A DNA stretch of 61,098 nucleotides from Betaproteobacteria bacterium (GCA_022340285.1 JAJDOG010000008.1:1-61098), one strand, 5' to 3'. Positions 1-11,750 are shown, counted from the first letter of the stretch. Program-made: numbers and translations. The notes: generated by a model from the sequence alone, not told the origin.

Positions 1-1451
1 CGTCGCGCAAGCTCGGCGAGAGTCGCTTGCGGAAACGCGCGCTCGAAATTGACGTCGAGCCCCTGCACGATCCGGAATCGGGGGCCGTCGATCGCGCTCT
101 GCGGCGATTGACCGTAGTCGGCCATGCGCACCATGAGCTGGGCATGACCTTGCGACTGCATCGTTCCGCCCATCAAGCCGAGCGTCATGAGCGGCTCGCC
201 GTCACGGGACACGAAACCGGGGATGATCGTGTGGAACGGACGCATACCGGGCCTGACGCAGTTGGGATGGCCGGGTGTCGTCACGAAGCCTGACCCGCGA
301 TTCTGCAGGCTGATGCCGGTGCCCGGCACGACGACGCCCGATCCGAAGCCCGAGAAGTTCGACTGGATGAAGGAGACCATCCGTCCCTCGGCATCGGCGG
401 CGGTAAGGAAGACGGTCCCGCCGCGGGGCGGCGAGCCATGACCGAAATCCTGCGCGCGCGTGAGGTCGATGAGCGCAGCCCGACTCTCGAGGTACGCCGG
501 GTCCAGCAACCGCTCGGCCGCGATGTCCATCGCAAGCGGATCGGCGACGTAGCGGAGGGCATCGGCGAGGCCGAGCTTCACCGCCTCGATTTGCATGTGC
601 ACGCTGTCCGCGGAATCGACCGGCAGCGCCGACATGTCGAAATTCGCCAGGATGCCGAGCGCGATGAGCGCGACGATGCCCTGGCCGTTGGGCGGAATTT
701 CGTGCAGCCGGTAGCCGCGGTATTCGACCGAAATGGGCGTCACCCATTCGTTGGCGTGCGCGGCCAGGTCGGCGAGCGTCATTGCCGCGCCGCACTCCTT
801 GGCGTGTGCCGTCATCTGCTCCGCCAGCTCGCCCCGGTAGAAGGCCTCGCCGCGCGTCCGGGCGATGAGCGCCAGCGATCCTGCCGCGTCAGGAAACCGG
901 AACCCTTCCCCGGGACGCGGGGCGCGGCCGTTCGGCATGAACGCTGCGGGAAATCCAGGTTGGACCTTGAGTTCCGGGACCTGCAGATCCCAGCGCCGCG
1001 ACACGAATTCGGAAACCGGGAATCCGTCGCGTGCGTAACCGATGGCCGTCTCGAACAGCGCCTCGAAGGGAAGCTTGCCGAAGCGTTCGGAGAGTGTGAC
1101 CCACGCGCTGACTGCTCCGGGTACCGTGACGCTGTTCCACCCGCGCGCGGGGATCTTGCCCTTGAAGTATTCGGGGGTCCACGCGGCCGGCGCGCGCCCG
1201 GATGCATTCAGGCCGTGCAGAGCACTTCCGTCCCAGATGATGGCGAAGGCATCGGAGCCGAGGCCGTTCGAGATGGGCTCGACGATCGTCAGCGTGATAG
1301 CGGTGGCGAGCGCGGCATCGACGGCGTTGCCACCCTTGGCGAGTGCGCGCAAGCCGGCTTGTGCTGCGAGCGGTTGCGACGTTGAAACCATGTTCCGCGC
1401 AAACGTTGGGCGGTGGAACGTCGCGTACGTGGACGTCTGCCAATGCGTCAT
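1..1451 (-). CDS. Gamma-glutamyltransferase, cut by window start
   Basis: Ntn-hydrolase of the gamma-glutamyltranspeptidase family, which transfers or hydrolyses gamma-glutamyl groups of glutathione-like compounds. The frame opens at MTHWQTSTYATFHRP and shows the family's N-terminal pattern (GGNAVDAALA, then NGLGSD). The expected autocleavage junction, a Thr after two Gly (GGTVFLTAADAEG), is present near 1030 bases into the gene. The C-terminus runs off the window. No signal peptide is visible, so a cytoplasmic paralogue acting on other gamma-glutamyl or acyl substrates is possible. It lies 55 bp downstream of, and on the same strand as, the alcohol dehydrogenase. Confidence 0.88.
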   Translation of the reverse strand, partial: MTHWQTSTYATFHRPTFARNMVSTSQPLAAQAGLRALAKGGNAVDAALATAITLTIVEPISNGLGSDAFAIIWDGSALHGLNASGRAPAAWTPEYFKGKIPARGWNSVTVPGAVSAWVTLSERFGKLPFEALFETAIGYARDGFPVSEFVSRRWDLQVPELKVQPGFPAAFMPNGRAPRPGEGFRFPDAAGSLALIARTRGEAFYRGELAEQMTAHAKECGAAMTLADLAAHANEWVTPISVEYRGYRLHEIPPNGQGIVALIALGILANFDMSALPVDSADSVHMQIEAVKLGLADALRYVADPLAMDIAAERLLDPAYLESRAALIDLTRAQDFGHGSPPRGGTVFLTAADAEGRMVSFIQSNFSGFGSGVVVPGTGISLQNRGSGFVTTPGHPNCVRPGMRPFHTIIPGFVSRDGEPLMTLGLMGGTMQSQGHAQLMVRMADYGQSPQSAIDGPRFRIVQGLDVNFERAFPQATLAELAR

Positions 1452-1506
1452 CGAGGTGCTCCGGACGTTCGACGCTGTGATCCGGTCACCCACCGCGCCG
1501 CCACCA

Positions 1507-2574
1507 TCATGCTTCCACGTGCTCGAAGTCGAGCACGACTCGCCCGAGGATCCGGCCTCCCTTCAACTCCTCGAGCGTGCGATTCACTTCGCTCGCCGGA
1601 CGCGTCTCGACGGGCGCGGGCCTCAGCTTGCGCTTTTTCGCCAGCGACACGACTTCCTTGAGCTCCTGGAGATTGCCCACGTACGAGCCCATCACCGCCA
1701 CGGCACGTTGCGCGATCGGCGGCAGCGGCAGCGTGATCTCGCCGCCGAAAAGCCCGCACAGAATGCAACGTCCACCCTTGCGCAGGGCCGCGAAGCCGAG
1801 CCCGAGCGTCGCCGGCATCCCGACGAAGTCGATTGCCGCCGCGAGGTTGCCTCCCGCGAGCGACTGAAGCTGCTGCACGGCGTCCGGCGCGCGGCTATCG
1901 AGCGTCTTCTTCGCGCCGAGCTTCTGCGCGGCCTCGAGCTTTCCCGGGTCGATGTCGCAGCCGATGACGTTGCGAATCCCCTTTGCGTGCAAGATGGAAA
2001 GGCCGATCAGGCCGAGGCCGCCGCAACCCAGCACGGCGACCCAGTCCTTCGGACCAAGCTTCGGAAGCTTGTTGATCGCGCTGTAGGCCGTGAGCCCGGA
2101 GCACGAAAGCGTGGCGGCGAAAGATTCGTCGATGCCGGTTGCGTCGATCAGGTAGCGCGGGTGGGGGATCAGGAGATGGGTTGCATAGGAGCCCGGTTTG
2201 CTTATCCCCAGGAACCGCTGCGAGAGACAGTAGTTTTCCTGGCCCGCCTTGCAGAATGCGCATTTCCCGCAGCCTATCCACGGATAGACGAGGCGCTTGG
2301 CGCCGATTTTCACCCCGCGCACGGCGGGCCCCACCGCTGCGACGATGCCAAAGGGCTCGTGCCCGACGGTGAACGGCGGCACGCAGCCGCGCTCCTTCAC
2401 GTAGAAGCGCTTCCCGCCGCCCAGATCGAAATAACCGTCCCAGATGTGCAGGTCGCTGTGGCACACGCCCGCGCGCGTCACGCGCACCAGCACTTCGGTG
2501 CCTTTGGGGCGCGGCGTTTCCTTCGTGACCTTCTGCAGCGGCTGGCCGTGCTCGATGATGTCGTAGCTGAACAT
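1507..2574 (-). CDS. Zinc-dependent alcohol dehydrogenase
   Basis: Medium-chain dehydrogenase/reductase of 355 residues that oxidises alcohols or reduces aldehydes with NAD(P). Visible landmarks are the catalytic zinc residues in AGVCHSD and GHEPFG, a four-cysteine structural zinc lobe (GCGKCAFCKAGQENYC), and the dinucleotide loop GCGGLGLIG. Its length is normal for the family. The start has no close alternative. It sits between the gamma-glutamyltransferase gene and the sulfhydrylase gene, all on the minus strand with short gaps, so co-transcription is possible. The substrate cannot be read from sequence. Confidence 0.92.
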   Translation of the reverse strand: MFSYDIIEHGQPLQKVTKETPRPKGTEVLVRVTRAGVCHSDLHIWDGYFDLGGGKRFYVKERGCVPPFTVGHEPFGIVAAVGPAVRGVKIGAKRLVYPWIGCGKCAFCKAGQENYCLSQRFLGISKPGSYATHLLIPHPRYLIDATGIDESFAATLSCSGLTAYSAINKLPKLGPKDWVAVLGCGGLGLIGLSILHAKGIRNVIGCDIDPGKLEAAQKLGAKKTLDSRAPDAVQQLQSLAGGNLAAAIDFVGMPATLGLGFAALRKGGRCILCGLFGGEITLPLPPIAQRAVAVMGSYVGNLQELKEVVSLAKKRKLRPAPVETRPASEVNRTLEELKGGRILGRVVLDFEHVEA

Positions 2575-2626
2575 GATTCCTCCCCAGAGAACGCGTCGCG
2601 CTCATGCGGCAGCGGCAAGCGCTTGG

Positions 2627-3919
2627 TTACTGAGCTTTTGCGGCAGCACTCAGCGCCTGATCTATATCCCACAGGATGTCATCCAGCGTCTCGATGCCGA
2701 CCGAAATGCGGATCATGTCGGGCGCGACGCCGGCCTTGATCTGCTCTTCCTCCGAGAGCTGGCGGTGCGTCGTCGAGGCGGGATGAATCACGAGCGTCTT
2801 CGCGTCGCCGATGTTGGCGAGATGGCTCATGAACTGCGCAGCCTCGATGAAGCGCTCGCCGGCCCGCGCGCCCCCCTTCACGCCGAACGTGAGAAGACCG
2901 CTCGCGCCGCGCGGCAGGTACTTGCGTGCTAGCTCGTGGTACCTGTTGTCGGGAAGCCCGGGATAGTTCACCCACGAGACTTGCGGGTGGGTCTGCAAAA
3001 ACTTCGCGACCGCCAGCGCATTCTCGGAGTGGCGGTCCATGCGCACGTGCAACGTCTCGAGCCCCTGCAGCAGCAACCAGGCGTTGAAGGGCGACAGGGT
3101 CGGCCCGAAGACTCGCAGCGTCTCCATGCGCACCTTCATCGTGTAGCCGAAGTCGCCGAAGGTCTCGTGGAAGATCACGCCGTGATAGCCGCGCGACGGC
3201 TCGAGCATTTCGGGGAACTTGCCGTCGCCCCACGGAAACTTTCCGGATTCGACGATCGCGCCACCCATCGCGGTGCCGTGTCCGCCGATGTACTTCGTCG
3301 CCGAGTGGACCACTATGTCGGCGCCGTGCTCGATGGGTCGGCACAGGTAGGGGGAGGGCACCGTGTTGTCGACCATGAGCGGAACCCCCGCCTCATGCGC
3401 GATGGCGGCCACGGCTGCAATGTCGAGCACATTGATGAGCGGATTGCCGAGCGTCTCACCGTAGACCAGCTTGGTGTTCTTGCGCATCGCGCGGCGGAAA
3501 TTCTCCGGGTCGTCCGGATTGACGAGCGTCGTCTCGATGCCGAACTTCGGAAGATTCACGTCGAACAGCGTGTAGGTCCCGCCGTAGAGAGTGCTCGCGG
3601 AGACGATGTGATCGCCTTCCTTGAGGAGCGTCAGGATGGCAGCCATCTCGGCAGCCATACCGGTGGCGGTCGCGACCGTGGCGCGCCCCCCTTCGAGCGC
3701 GGCGACCCGCTCCTCGAACATCGCGGTGGTGGGATTCGAGATCCGGGTGTAGACGTTGCCGAACGTCTGCAGATTGAAGAGACTGGCGGCGTGATCGGCC
3801 GAGTCGAAAACGAACGACGTGGTTTGGTAGAGCGGCACGGCGCGCGCACCGGTGGCGGCATCGGGGATCTGCCCCGCATGCAGGCATAGCGTACCGAAGC
3901 CGAATTTCCTGTCAGCCAT
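2627..3919 (-). CDS. metY: O-acetylhomoserine sulfhydrylase (aminocarboxypropyltransferase)
   Basis: PLP enzyme of the Cys/Met metabolism (gamma-family) group, 430 residues, the length typical of the direct sulfhydrylation branch. It is expected to make homocysteine from O-acetylhomoserine and sulfide in the cytoplasm. The PLP lysine is K209 in HSATKYIGGHGT; VDNTVPSPYL and the early LCLHAGQ motif also fit MetY. The upstream gene on the same strand is a CoA-binding protein; two palindromic elements lie in the 153-bp gap between them. A cystathionine gamma-synthase paralogue is less likely because of the length. Confidence 0.93.
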   Translation of the reverse strand: MADRKFGFGTLCLHAGQIPDAATGARAVPLYQTTSFVFDSADHAASLFNLQTFGNVYTRISNPTTAMFEERVAALEGGRATVATATGMAAEMAAILTLLKEGDHIVSASTLYGGTYTLFDVNLPKFGIETTLVNPDDPENFRRAMRKNTKLVYGETLGNPLINVLDIAAVAAIAHEAGVPLMVDNTVPSPYLCRPIEHGADIVVHSATKYIGGHGTAMGGAIVESGKFPWGDGKFPEMLEPSRGYHGVIFHETFGDFGYTMKVRMETLRVFGPTLSPFNAWLLLQGLETLHVRMDRHSENALAVAKFLQTHPQVSWVNYPGLPDNRYHELARKYLPRGASGLLTFGVKGGARAGERFIEAAQFMSHLANIGDAKTLVIHPASTTHRQLSEEEQIKAGVAPDMIRISVGIETLDDILWDIDQALSAAAKAQ

Positions 3920-3975
3920 GTCGGGAAGCTATCTCAGATTCCCCGCCTTGCCTCTTCATGCGAGAGCGGGCGCAC

Positions 3976-4004
3976 GAACAAGGGGGAAATCCCCCTTGTA
4001 TATC
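3976..4004. repeat. Palindromic element, CCCTTG family, copy 1
   Basis: A 29-bp element beginning GAACA and ending GTATATC. It has a perfect 9-bp stem (ACAAGGGGG and its complement) around a 4-nt loop AAAT. It lies between the CoA-binding protein gene and metY, in the direction of their transcription. No T-run follows, so it is not a classical terminator. It is the same family as the elements at 4012, 7635 and 7712. Confidence 0.85.
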
Positions 4005-4011
4005 TCCGAAC

Positions 4012-4038
4012 GAACAAGGGGCCAGCCCCTTGTATATC
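4012..4038. repeat. Palindromic element, CCCTTG family, copy 2
   Basis: Second copy 7 bp after the first, same orientation, with flanks GAACA and GTATATC. The stem is one pair shorter (ACAAGGGG) and the loop is CCAG instead of AAAT. Conserved ends with a changed stem length and loop suggest selection on the hairpin rather than on exact sequence. Confidence 0.85.
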
Positions 4039-4072
4039 CCCTCCTTGACGATCGCAGTCATGTTCGAGGTGG

Positions 4073-4546
4073 TTAGTACGCGAGCCATCGCGGCCGTTTC
4101 GCCGAAATCACGCGAGTGTTGACCCCGATCCAGTTTAGGCCGCCGAACAGCCGGCCGTGCTCGATCTTGAAGCAGCGGTCCATCACCGCGTCCAGTCCCG
4201 CGGCTTCCGCCTTTTCCGCCGCTGCGACGTTCTTGACCCCGATCTGCTGCCAGAGGACCCGGGCGCCAATAGCGATTGCGTCCTCCGCGATCGGCATGAC
4301 ATCGGCGGTCTTGCGGAACACGTCGACCACGTCGACCTTCTCGGGAATGTCGCACAGCGACTTGTAGCATTTCTCGCCGAGGATCTCGGCGTATTTCGGG
4401 TTCACCGGGATGATCCGGTAGCCGTGTTCCTGCAGATATTTCGCGGCGAAGTAGCTCGGTCGGAACCAGTCGGCAGACAAACCGACGATGGCGATCACCC
4501 GGTTCTCCCTGAGAATGCGGCGCAATGATTCGATGTCGTCTCGCAT
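4073..4546 (-). CDS. CoA-binding protein (YccU-like)
   Basis: Single Rossmann-type CoA-binding domain of 157 residues. The family signature is present: IAIVGLSADWFRPSY near the N-terminus, then YRIIPVNPKYAEILG, and a late DRCFKIEH. Related proteins resemble the CoA-binding part of succinyl-CoA synthetase alpha but lack the catalytic domain, and their role is unsettled. It is the upstream partner of metY on the same strand; from general knowledge this pairing occurs in other proteobacteria and hints at a link to sulfur or acyl-homoserine metabolism. Confidence 0.88.
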   Translation of the reverse strand: MRDDIESLRRILRENRVIAIVGLSADWFRPSYFAAKYLQEHGYRIIPVNPKYAEILGEKCYKSLCDIPEKVDVVDVFRKTADVMPIAEDAIAIGARVLWQQIGVKNVAAAEKAEAAGLDAVMDRCFKIEHGRLFGGLNWIGVNTRVISAKRPRWLAY

Positions 4547-4690
4547 GGCGGGGGGGCCGTGCCAAAATCGCGCGGTGCCTCATTGTAGCCAAAGCGCAGG
4601 CTGCCCGACGGGCGGAGGGCCGACGGCTTGGGTACTTGATTTTGCAGGGAACTTCCGGCCCTGGGTCCAGCCGGAGGGGCGTTGCGCCCG

Positions 4691-5686
4691 TCAGGCCGCG
4701 GCGGCGGCTTCCGCTTCCTGCTCGGCTCCGCCTGCCGCAGCGCAGGCATCCTTCGAGGATGCGGGCAGCGCCTTGAGCCAATCGTCCCAGTACGGGTCGG
4801 GACCGTAGCGCTCGCTCAGAAAATCGATGAACGTCTTGACCTTCGCGGTGAGATGCTTGCGGCTAGGGTAGACGGCGTGGATTCCGTACTCCTGCACGCG
4901 GTAGTCGGTCAGCACCGCTTTCAGGAGGCCGGCCTCGAGATCCTTGCCGACGTAGAAGGTCGGCAGGAGCATCACGCCGGCGCCACCCACGGCGGCGGCG
5001 CGCAGCAGGTCGCCGCTGTTGCTTCTCAGCGGACCGTTGACGTTCACCACGTGGCGCTGGTCCTGCGGGCAGACGAACACCCAGCTGTGCTCGCGCGGCG
5101 AGAGCGTGTAGCCGAGGCAGGGATGCCCGGCGAGGTCGTCCGGCGTGCGTGGCTCGCCATGACGCTCGAAGTATGCGGGGGCGCCGCACACCACGAACCG
5201 GCACGGCGCGAGCCGGCGCGCGACGAGCGACGACTCCGGCAGCCCGTCGGCGATCCGGATCGCGAGGTCGAATCCCTCCTCGAGGAGGTCCACGAACCGG
5301 TCGCTCAGGACGATCTCGAGGTCAACGTCTGGGAACTGGCGCCGGAACTCGGCGAGGTGGGGAGCGATGTGCTTCGTTGCGAAAGTATGCGGCGCGCTGA
5401 TGCGCAGCGTGCCGCGCGGCACGGCCGTGGCCTGCGCCGCTTCGCGTTCCGCGTCTTCGATCTCCGCCAGGATTTGCGTGCAGCGCTCGTAATAGCGGGC
5501 GCCCGCTTCGGTCACCGCCACTCTTCGCGTTGTCCGCTCCAGCAACCGGACTTTCAGGCGATCCTCCAGCGCGGCGACGTGCTTGGTGACCACCGCGCGC
5601 GACAGTCGCAGCCGCCGCGCCGCGGACGCGAAGCTCCCGGCCTCGACGATCGCGCCGAAAACCTTCATGCTGGTGAGCGAATCCAT
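4691..5686 (-). CDS. LysR-family transcriptional regulator
   Basis: DNA-binding regulator with a winged helix-turn-helix (about residues 1-60, MDSLTSMKVFGAIVEAGSF then RLRLSRAVVTKHVAALE) and a periplasmic-binding-like effector domain. The start at MDSLTSMK is chosen because an AGGAG lies 8 nt upstream; a longer frame exists but has no such signal. The last 15 residues form an unusual Ala/Glu-rich tail. It is divergent from the ThDP enzyme gene across 258 bp, the classic layout for a LysR protein controlling its neighbour. Confidence 0.93.
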   Translation of the reverse strand: MDSLTSMKVFGAIVEAGSFASAARRLRLSRAVVTKHVAALEDRLKVRLLERTTRRVAVTEAGARYYERCTQILAEIEDAEREAAQATAVPRGTLRISAPHTFATKHIAPHLAEFRRQFPDVDLEIVLSDRFVDLLEEGFDLAIRIADGLPESSLVARRLAPCRFVVCGAPAYFERHGEPRTPDDLAGHPCLGYTLSPREHSWVFVCPQDQRHVVNVNGPLRSNSGDLLRAAAVGGAGVMLLPTFYVGKDLEAGLLKAVLTDYRVQEYGIHAVYPSRKHLTAKVKTFIDFLSERYGPDPYWDDWLKALPASSKDACAAAGGAEQEAEAAAAA

Positions 5687-5944
5687 GATGTCTCCTGGAA
5701 ATCCCGGAACGCTGGAATTTGCGAGGCGCCTGCTTCTGCCGCCCGCGTCCCTCCGGTCTGCATGCAAATACGGGCGACGGGACGCTCCGGATGAGTCGCC
5801 GCCGCGGGCGCGTCCTTACAGGCGTGCCGGCGGCGTTCCCGAAGGGCGTCCGCCGTCGAGTCGGGCCTGCCTCGAGAGTACAATTCGACCGCGGCGCCGA
5901 GGGAGCGTTCCCGAGCCGCCAACGTTAAAAGGGGCCAGCGCGCG

Positions 5945-7627
5945 ATGACAGCCTCCCTCAAGCTGCGAACCGGCGGTGCCGTCCTCGTCGACGCCCTGCG
6001 GAACCATGGCGTCGAGACGGCATTCTGCGTTCCAGGCGAAAGCTACCTGGCCGTGCTCGATGCGCTCTATGACGCCCAGGACGAGATTAGGCTGATCGTC
6101 GCCCGCCAGGATGGCGGCGCCGCGTACATGGCCGAGGCCTACGGAAAGGTCACGGGAAAGCCCGGCATCTGCTTCGTGACGCGCGGTCCGGGCGCCGCCA
6201 ATGCATCGATCGGCGTCCACGCCGCACATCAAGACTCGACGCCGATGATCCTGTTCATCGGGCAGGTCGGATCCGAATTCGCCGATCGCGAGGCATTCCA
6301 GGAGGTCGACTTCCGCCGCATGTTCAGCCAGATGTCGAAATGGGTGGCGCAAATCGATCGCGCGGACCGCATACCGGAGTACGTGAGCCGCGCCTTTCAC
6401 ACCGCGACGTCCGGACGCCCCGGTCCGGTCGTCCTGGCGCTCCCCGAGGACATGCTCACCTCCACGGTGCAGACCGCGGACGCCGCGCCCTACCGGGCCG
6501 TGCAGGCCCATCCCGGCGATGCGGACATGCAGCAACTGCGCGATCTGCTCGCAGCGGCGCGGCGGCCGATTGTCCTGCTCGGGGGCACCGTCTGGGACCG
6601 TGAAGCGTGCGACGACATTCGCCACTTTGCGGAGGCGAGCGGGCTGCCGGTCGCGTGCGCCTGGCGCTACCAGGATCTGTTCGACAACGGTCATTCCCAG
6701 TACATCGGCGACGTGGGGCTCGGCATCAACCCGAAGCTCGCCCAGCGGGTGCGGGAATCGGATCTGCTGGTCGTGATCGGCGCCCGGCTGGGGGAAATGA
6801 CCACGGGCGGATACACGCTGATCGAGGCGCCTCGGCCGAAGCAGAAGCTCGTGCACGTCCATGCCGGGGCGGAGGAGTTGGGGCGCGTCCATCAATCCGA
6901 TCTGCCGATCAATTCGTCGATGAAGGCGTTTGCCGCCGCGGCGGCGCGGCTGGAGCCCGTCGACGGCAGCGCATGGCGCCAGTCGGTCGCCGCCGCCCGG
7001 CAGGAGTATCTCGACTACAACGCCAAGCGCGCGCTTCCCGGCGAGCTTGACCTCTGGGAAGTCATGAAGGGGCTCCGCGAGCGTGTTCCGGCGGACACTA
7101 TCATCACGAGCGGCGCGGGCAACTTCAGCGCCTGGGCGGGCCGCTTCTATCCGTACCGATCGTTTCGTACCCAGGTTGCGACATCCTCGGGGGCGATGGG
7201 GTACGGCGTGCCGGCGGGCATCGCCGCGCAGATCGCAGCCAAGGGACGCACGGTCGTCTCGTTCAACGGCGACGGCGATTTCCTGATGAACGGCCAGGAA
7301 CTCGCAACCGCCGTGCAGTACGACCTCCCGATCGTGTTCCTCGTGTTCAACAACGGCCTCTACGGGACGATCCGCATGCACCAGGAGCGCGAGTACCCGG
7401 GACGGGTGATCGGTACGGGCCTGCGGAACCCGGACTTCGCGGCGCTCGCGCGCGCTTACGGTCTGCACGGCGAGACGGTGCGACGCACGGCGGAGTTTGC
7501 ACCGGCCCTGGAGCGCGCGCTCGGCGCGGACCGTGCCGCGCTGATCGAGCTCATCTACGATTCGGAGATGATTACGCCGAATACGACATTAGAGGCTATT
7601 CGCGCGCAGGCGCAGCGCGCGCGGTGA
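5945..7627 (+). CDS. Thiamine-diphosphate enzyme, acetolactate synthase-like
   Basis: A 560-residue ThDP-dependent decarboxylase/carboligase with three domains. The ThDP motif starts at GDG 442-444 and closes at the Asn pair near 469. The N-terminal segment aligns with acetolactate synthase, but the position of the Glu that activates the cofactor is Asp56 (ARQDGGAAYM). The alpha-keto acid substrate is unknown; no small regulatory subunit gene is nearby, so a catabolic carboligase is more likely than branched-chain biosynthesis. The last ten codons and stop lie within the first copy of a 77-bp tandem repeat. Confidence 0.85.
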   Translation: MTASLKLRTGGAVLVDALRNHGVETAFCVPGESYLAVLDALYDAQDEIRLIVARQDGGAAYMAEAYGKVTGKPGICFVTRGPGAANASIGVHAAHQDSTPMILFIGQVGSEFADREAFQEVDFRRMFSQMSKWVAQIDRADRIPEYVSRAFHTATSGRPGPVVLALPEDMLTSTVQTADAAPYRAVQAHPGDADMQQLRDLLAAARRPIVLLGGTVWDREACDDIRHFAEASGLPVACAWRYQDLFDNGHSQYIGDVGLGINPKLAQRVRESDLLVVIGARLGEMTTGGYTLIEAPRPKQKLVHVHAGAEELGRVHQSDLPINSSMKAFAAAAARLEPVDGSAWRQSVAAARQEYLDYNAKRALPGELDLWEVMKGLRERVPADTIITSGAGNFSAWAGRFYPYRSFRTQVATSSGAMGYGVPAGIAAQIAAKGRTVVSFNGDGDFLMNGQELATAVQYDLPIVFLVFNNGLYGTIRMHQEREYPGRVIGTGLRNPDFAALARAYGLHGETVRRTAEFAPALERALGADRAALIELIYDSEMITPNTTLEAIRAQAQRAR

Positions 7628-7634
7628 CTTCGGG

Positions 7635-7663
7635 GATATACAAGGGGGTGTGCCCCCTTGTTC
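7635..7663. repeat. Palindromic element, CCCTTG family, copy 3
   Basis: Same 29-bp element as at 3976, in inverse orientation (GATATAC start, GTTC end). It has a 9-bp stem and loop TGTG. It follows the ThDP gene stop by 7 bp and forms part of the 77-bp tandem unit. Confidence 0.85.
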
Positions 7664-7711
7664 GATCGGGCGCTATTCGCGCGCAGGCGCAGCGCGCGCG
7701 GTGACTTCGGG

Positions 7712-7740
7712 GATATACAAGGGGGTGTGCCCCCTTGTTC
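7712..7740. repeat. Palindromic element, CCCTTG family, copy 4
   Basis: Identical to the element at 7635, generated by the 77-bp tandem duplication. The third, partial unit stops just where this hairpin would begin. Confidence 0.85.
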
Positions 7741-7818
7741 GATCGGGCGCTATTCGCGCGCAGGCGCAGCGCGCGCGGTGACTTGGGGATTCTGCAGGCA
7801 GTTCCCTGCCCACCGAGC

Positions 7819-8547
7819 TCAGTGATGCAGGATCTTCGACAGGAACAGCTGCGCCCGCTCCGAACGCGGTTGGCCGAAGAAGTCTTCCGTGGCGGCGTCT
7901 TCCACGATCTCGCCTTCGTCCATGAAGATGACGCGGTGGGCGACCTTGCGCGCGAATCCCATCTCGTGAGTGACCACCATCATGGTCATGCCCTCGTGCG
8001 CGAGCCCGACCATCACGTCGAGCACTTCATTGATCATCTCGGGATCGAGCGCCGAGGTGGGCTCGTCGAAGAGCATGCACGTCGGATCCATCGCAAGTGC
8101 CCGGGCGATTGCAACACGCTGCTGCTGGCCGCCCGAAAGCCGGCCGGGAAACCGGTTGGCGTGCTCCGCGAGACCGACCCGCTCCAGCAATGCGGTCGCC
8201 TTGCTGCGCGCCTCGTCGCGCGAGCGTCCCAGCACTCTGACTTGTGCGAGCGTCAGATTCTCGCTGACGGTCATATGCGGAAACAGCTCGAAATGCTGAA
8301 AGACCATGCCGACCCGCGCGCGCAGGCTCGCCAGGTCCGTCTTCGGATCGCCGACTGAGATGCCATCCACCAGGATCTCGCCCTTCTGGAACGGCTCGAG
8401 CGCGTTCACGCACTTGATGAGGGTCGATTTCCCCGAGCCGGAGGGGCCGCACACCACCACCACCTCGCCCTTCGCCACGCGGGTGGCGCAGTCCCTGAGG
8501 ACCTGGAAGCGGTCGTACCACTTGGAGACGTCGCGAATATCGATCAT
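7819..8547 (-). CDS. Polar amino-acid ABC transporter ATPase, orphan
   Basis: ATP-binding subunit of the GlnQ/GltL type, 242 residues. Walker A (GPSGSGKST), the Q-loop, signature [15 protein letters not shown], Walker B ([13 protein letters not shown]) and the H-switch (VVTHEMGF) are all intact. It would power an inner-membrane importer of polar amino acids. No permease or binding-protein gene adjoins it here; a complete system of the same class lies at 33.2-36.3 kb with its own ATPase. It must serve partners elsewhere or be a leftover of a lost operon. Confidence 0.93.
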   Translation of the reverse strand: MIDIRDVSKWYDRFQVLRDCATRVAKGEVVVVCGPSGSGKSTLIKCVNALEPFQKGEILVDGISVGDPKTDLASLRARVGMVFQHFELFPHMTVSENLTLAQVRVLGRSRDEARSKATALLERVGLAEHANRFPGRLSGGQQQRVAIARALAMDPTCMLFDEPTSALDPEMINEVLDVMVGLAHEGMTMMVVTHEMGFARKVAHRVIFMDEGEIVEDAATEDFFGQPRSERAQLFLSKILHH

Positions 8548-8663
8548 CGAGGTCCGATCTTAGAGCACAGTGCGGTATTTTTTTCCCAACGCGAGCCGGT
8601 GCGCGCTTTTTTCCCGGCCCGCTCCCTGCTAGAGTACGGGGCATCTGCACCGGGAGGGCGCGG

Positions 8664-8897
8664 GTGACCAAGTACTGGGTAAGCCGGGACGGCAAGCGAC
8701 TGGGCCCATTCGACGAAGCGCAGATCTACGATGCCTACGGCAAGGGGACGCTGCGCCCGACGGACGAGCTCTGGACGGAAGGCATGGAACTCTGGGTACC
8801 CGTTTCCGAGGTCTTCGAGTATCTGCACGCAGCAGTGGCGCATCCCGAAGACTCGGTACCGGATGTGGGCCCGGCCGAAGATCCGAACGACAAGTAG
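8664..8897 (+). CDS. Small GYF_2-domain protein
   Basis: A 77-residue protein consisting of one GYF-like domain of the bacterial GYF_2 type: YWVSRDGKRLGPFDEAQI, then GTLRPTDELW and WVPVSEVFEYL. Such domains usually sit at the end of membrane proteins and are thought to bind peptides; here it stands alone with an acidic tail and no membrane segment. It converges on uvrA with only 6 bp between the stops. Confidence 0.75.
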   Translation: MTKYWVSRDGKRLGPFDEAQIYDAYGKGTLRPTDELWTEGMELWVPVSEVFEYLHAAVAHPEDSVPDVGPAEDPNDK

Positions 8898-8903
8898 GTC
8901 CGA

Positions 8904-11750
<2,847 letters not shown>

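Larger units (their letters stand above)
7595..7790. repeat. 77-bp tandem repeat, about 2.5 copies
   Basis: Three consecutive starts of GCTATTCGCGCGC occur at 7595, 7672 and 7749, an exact 77-bp period. The first two copies are identical; the third matches for 36 bases, then loses one base and diverges just before the hairpin. The first copy contains the last codons and stop of the ThDP enzyme gene, so coding sequence has been duplicated into the spacer. Confidence 0.95.

Noticed and set aside
5816-7468. A 550-codon minus-strand frame over the ThDP enzyme
   Set aside because: It is antisense to a motif-complete gene and shows low-complexity composition; it has no ribosome site.
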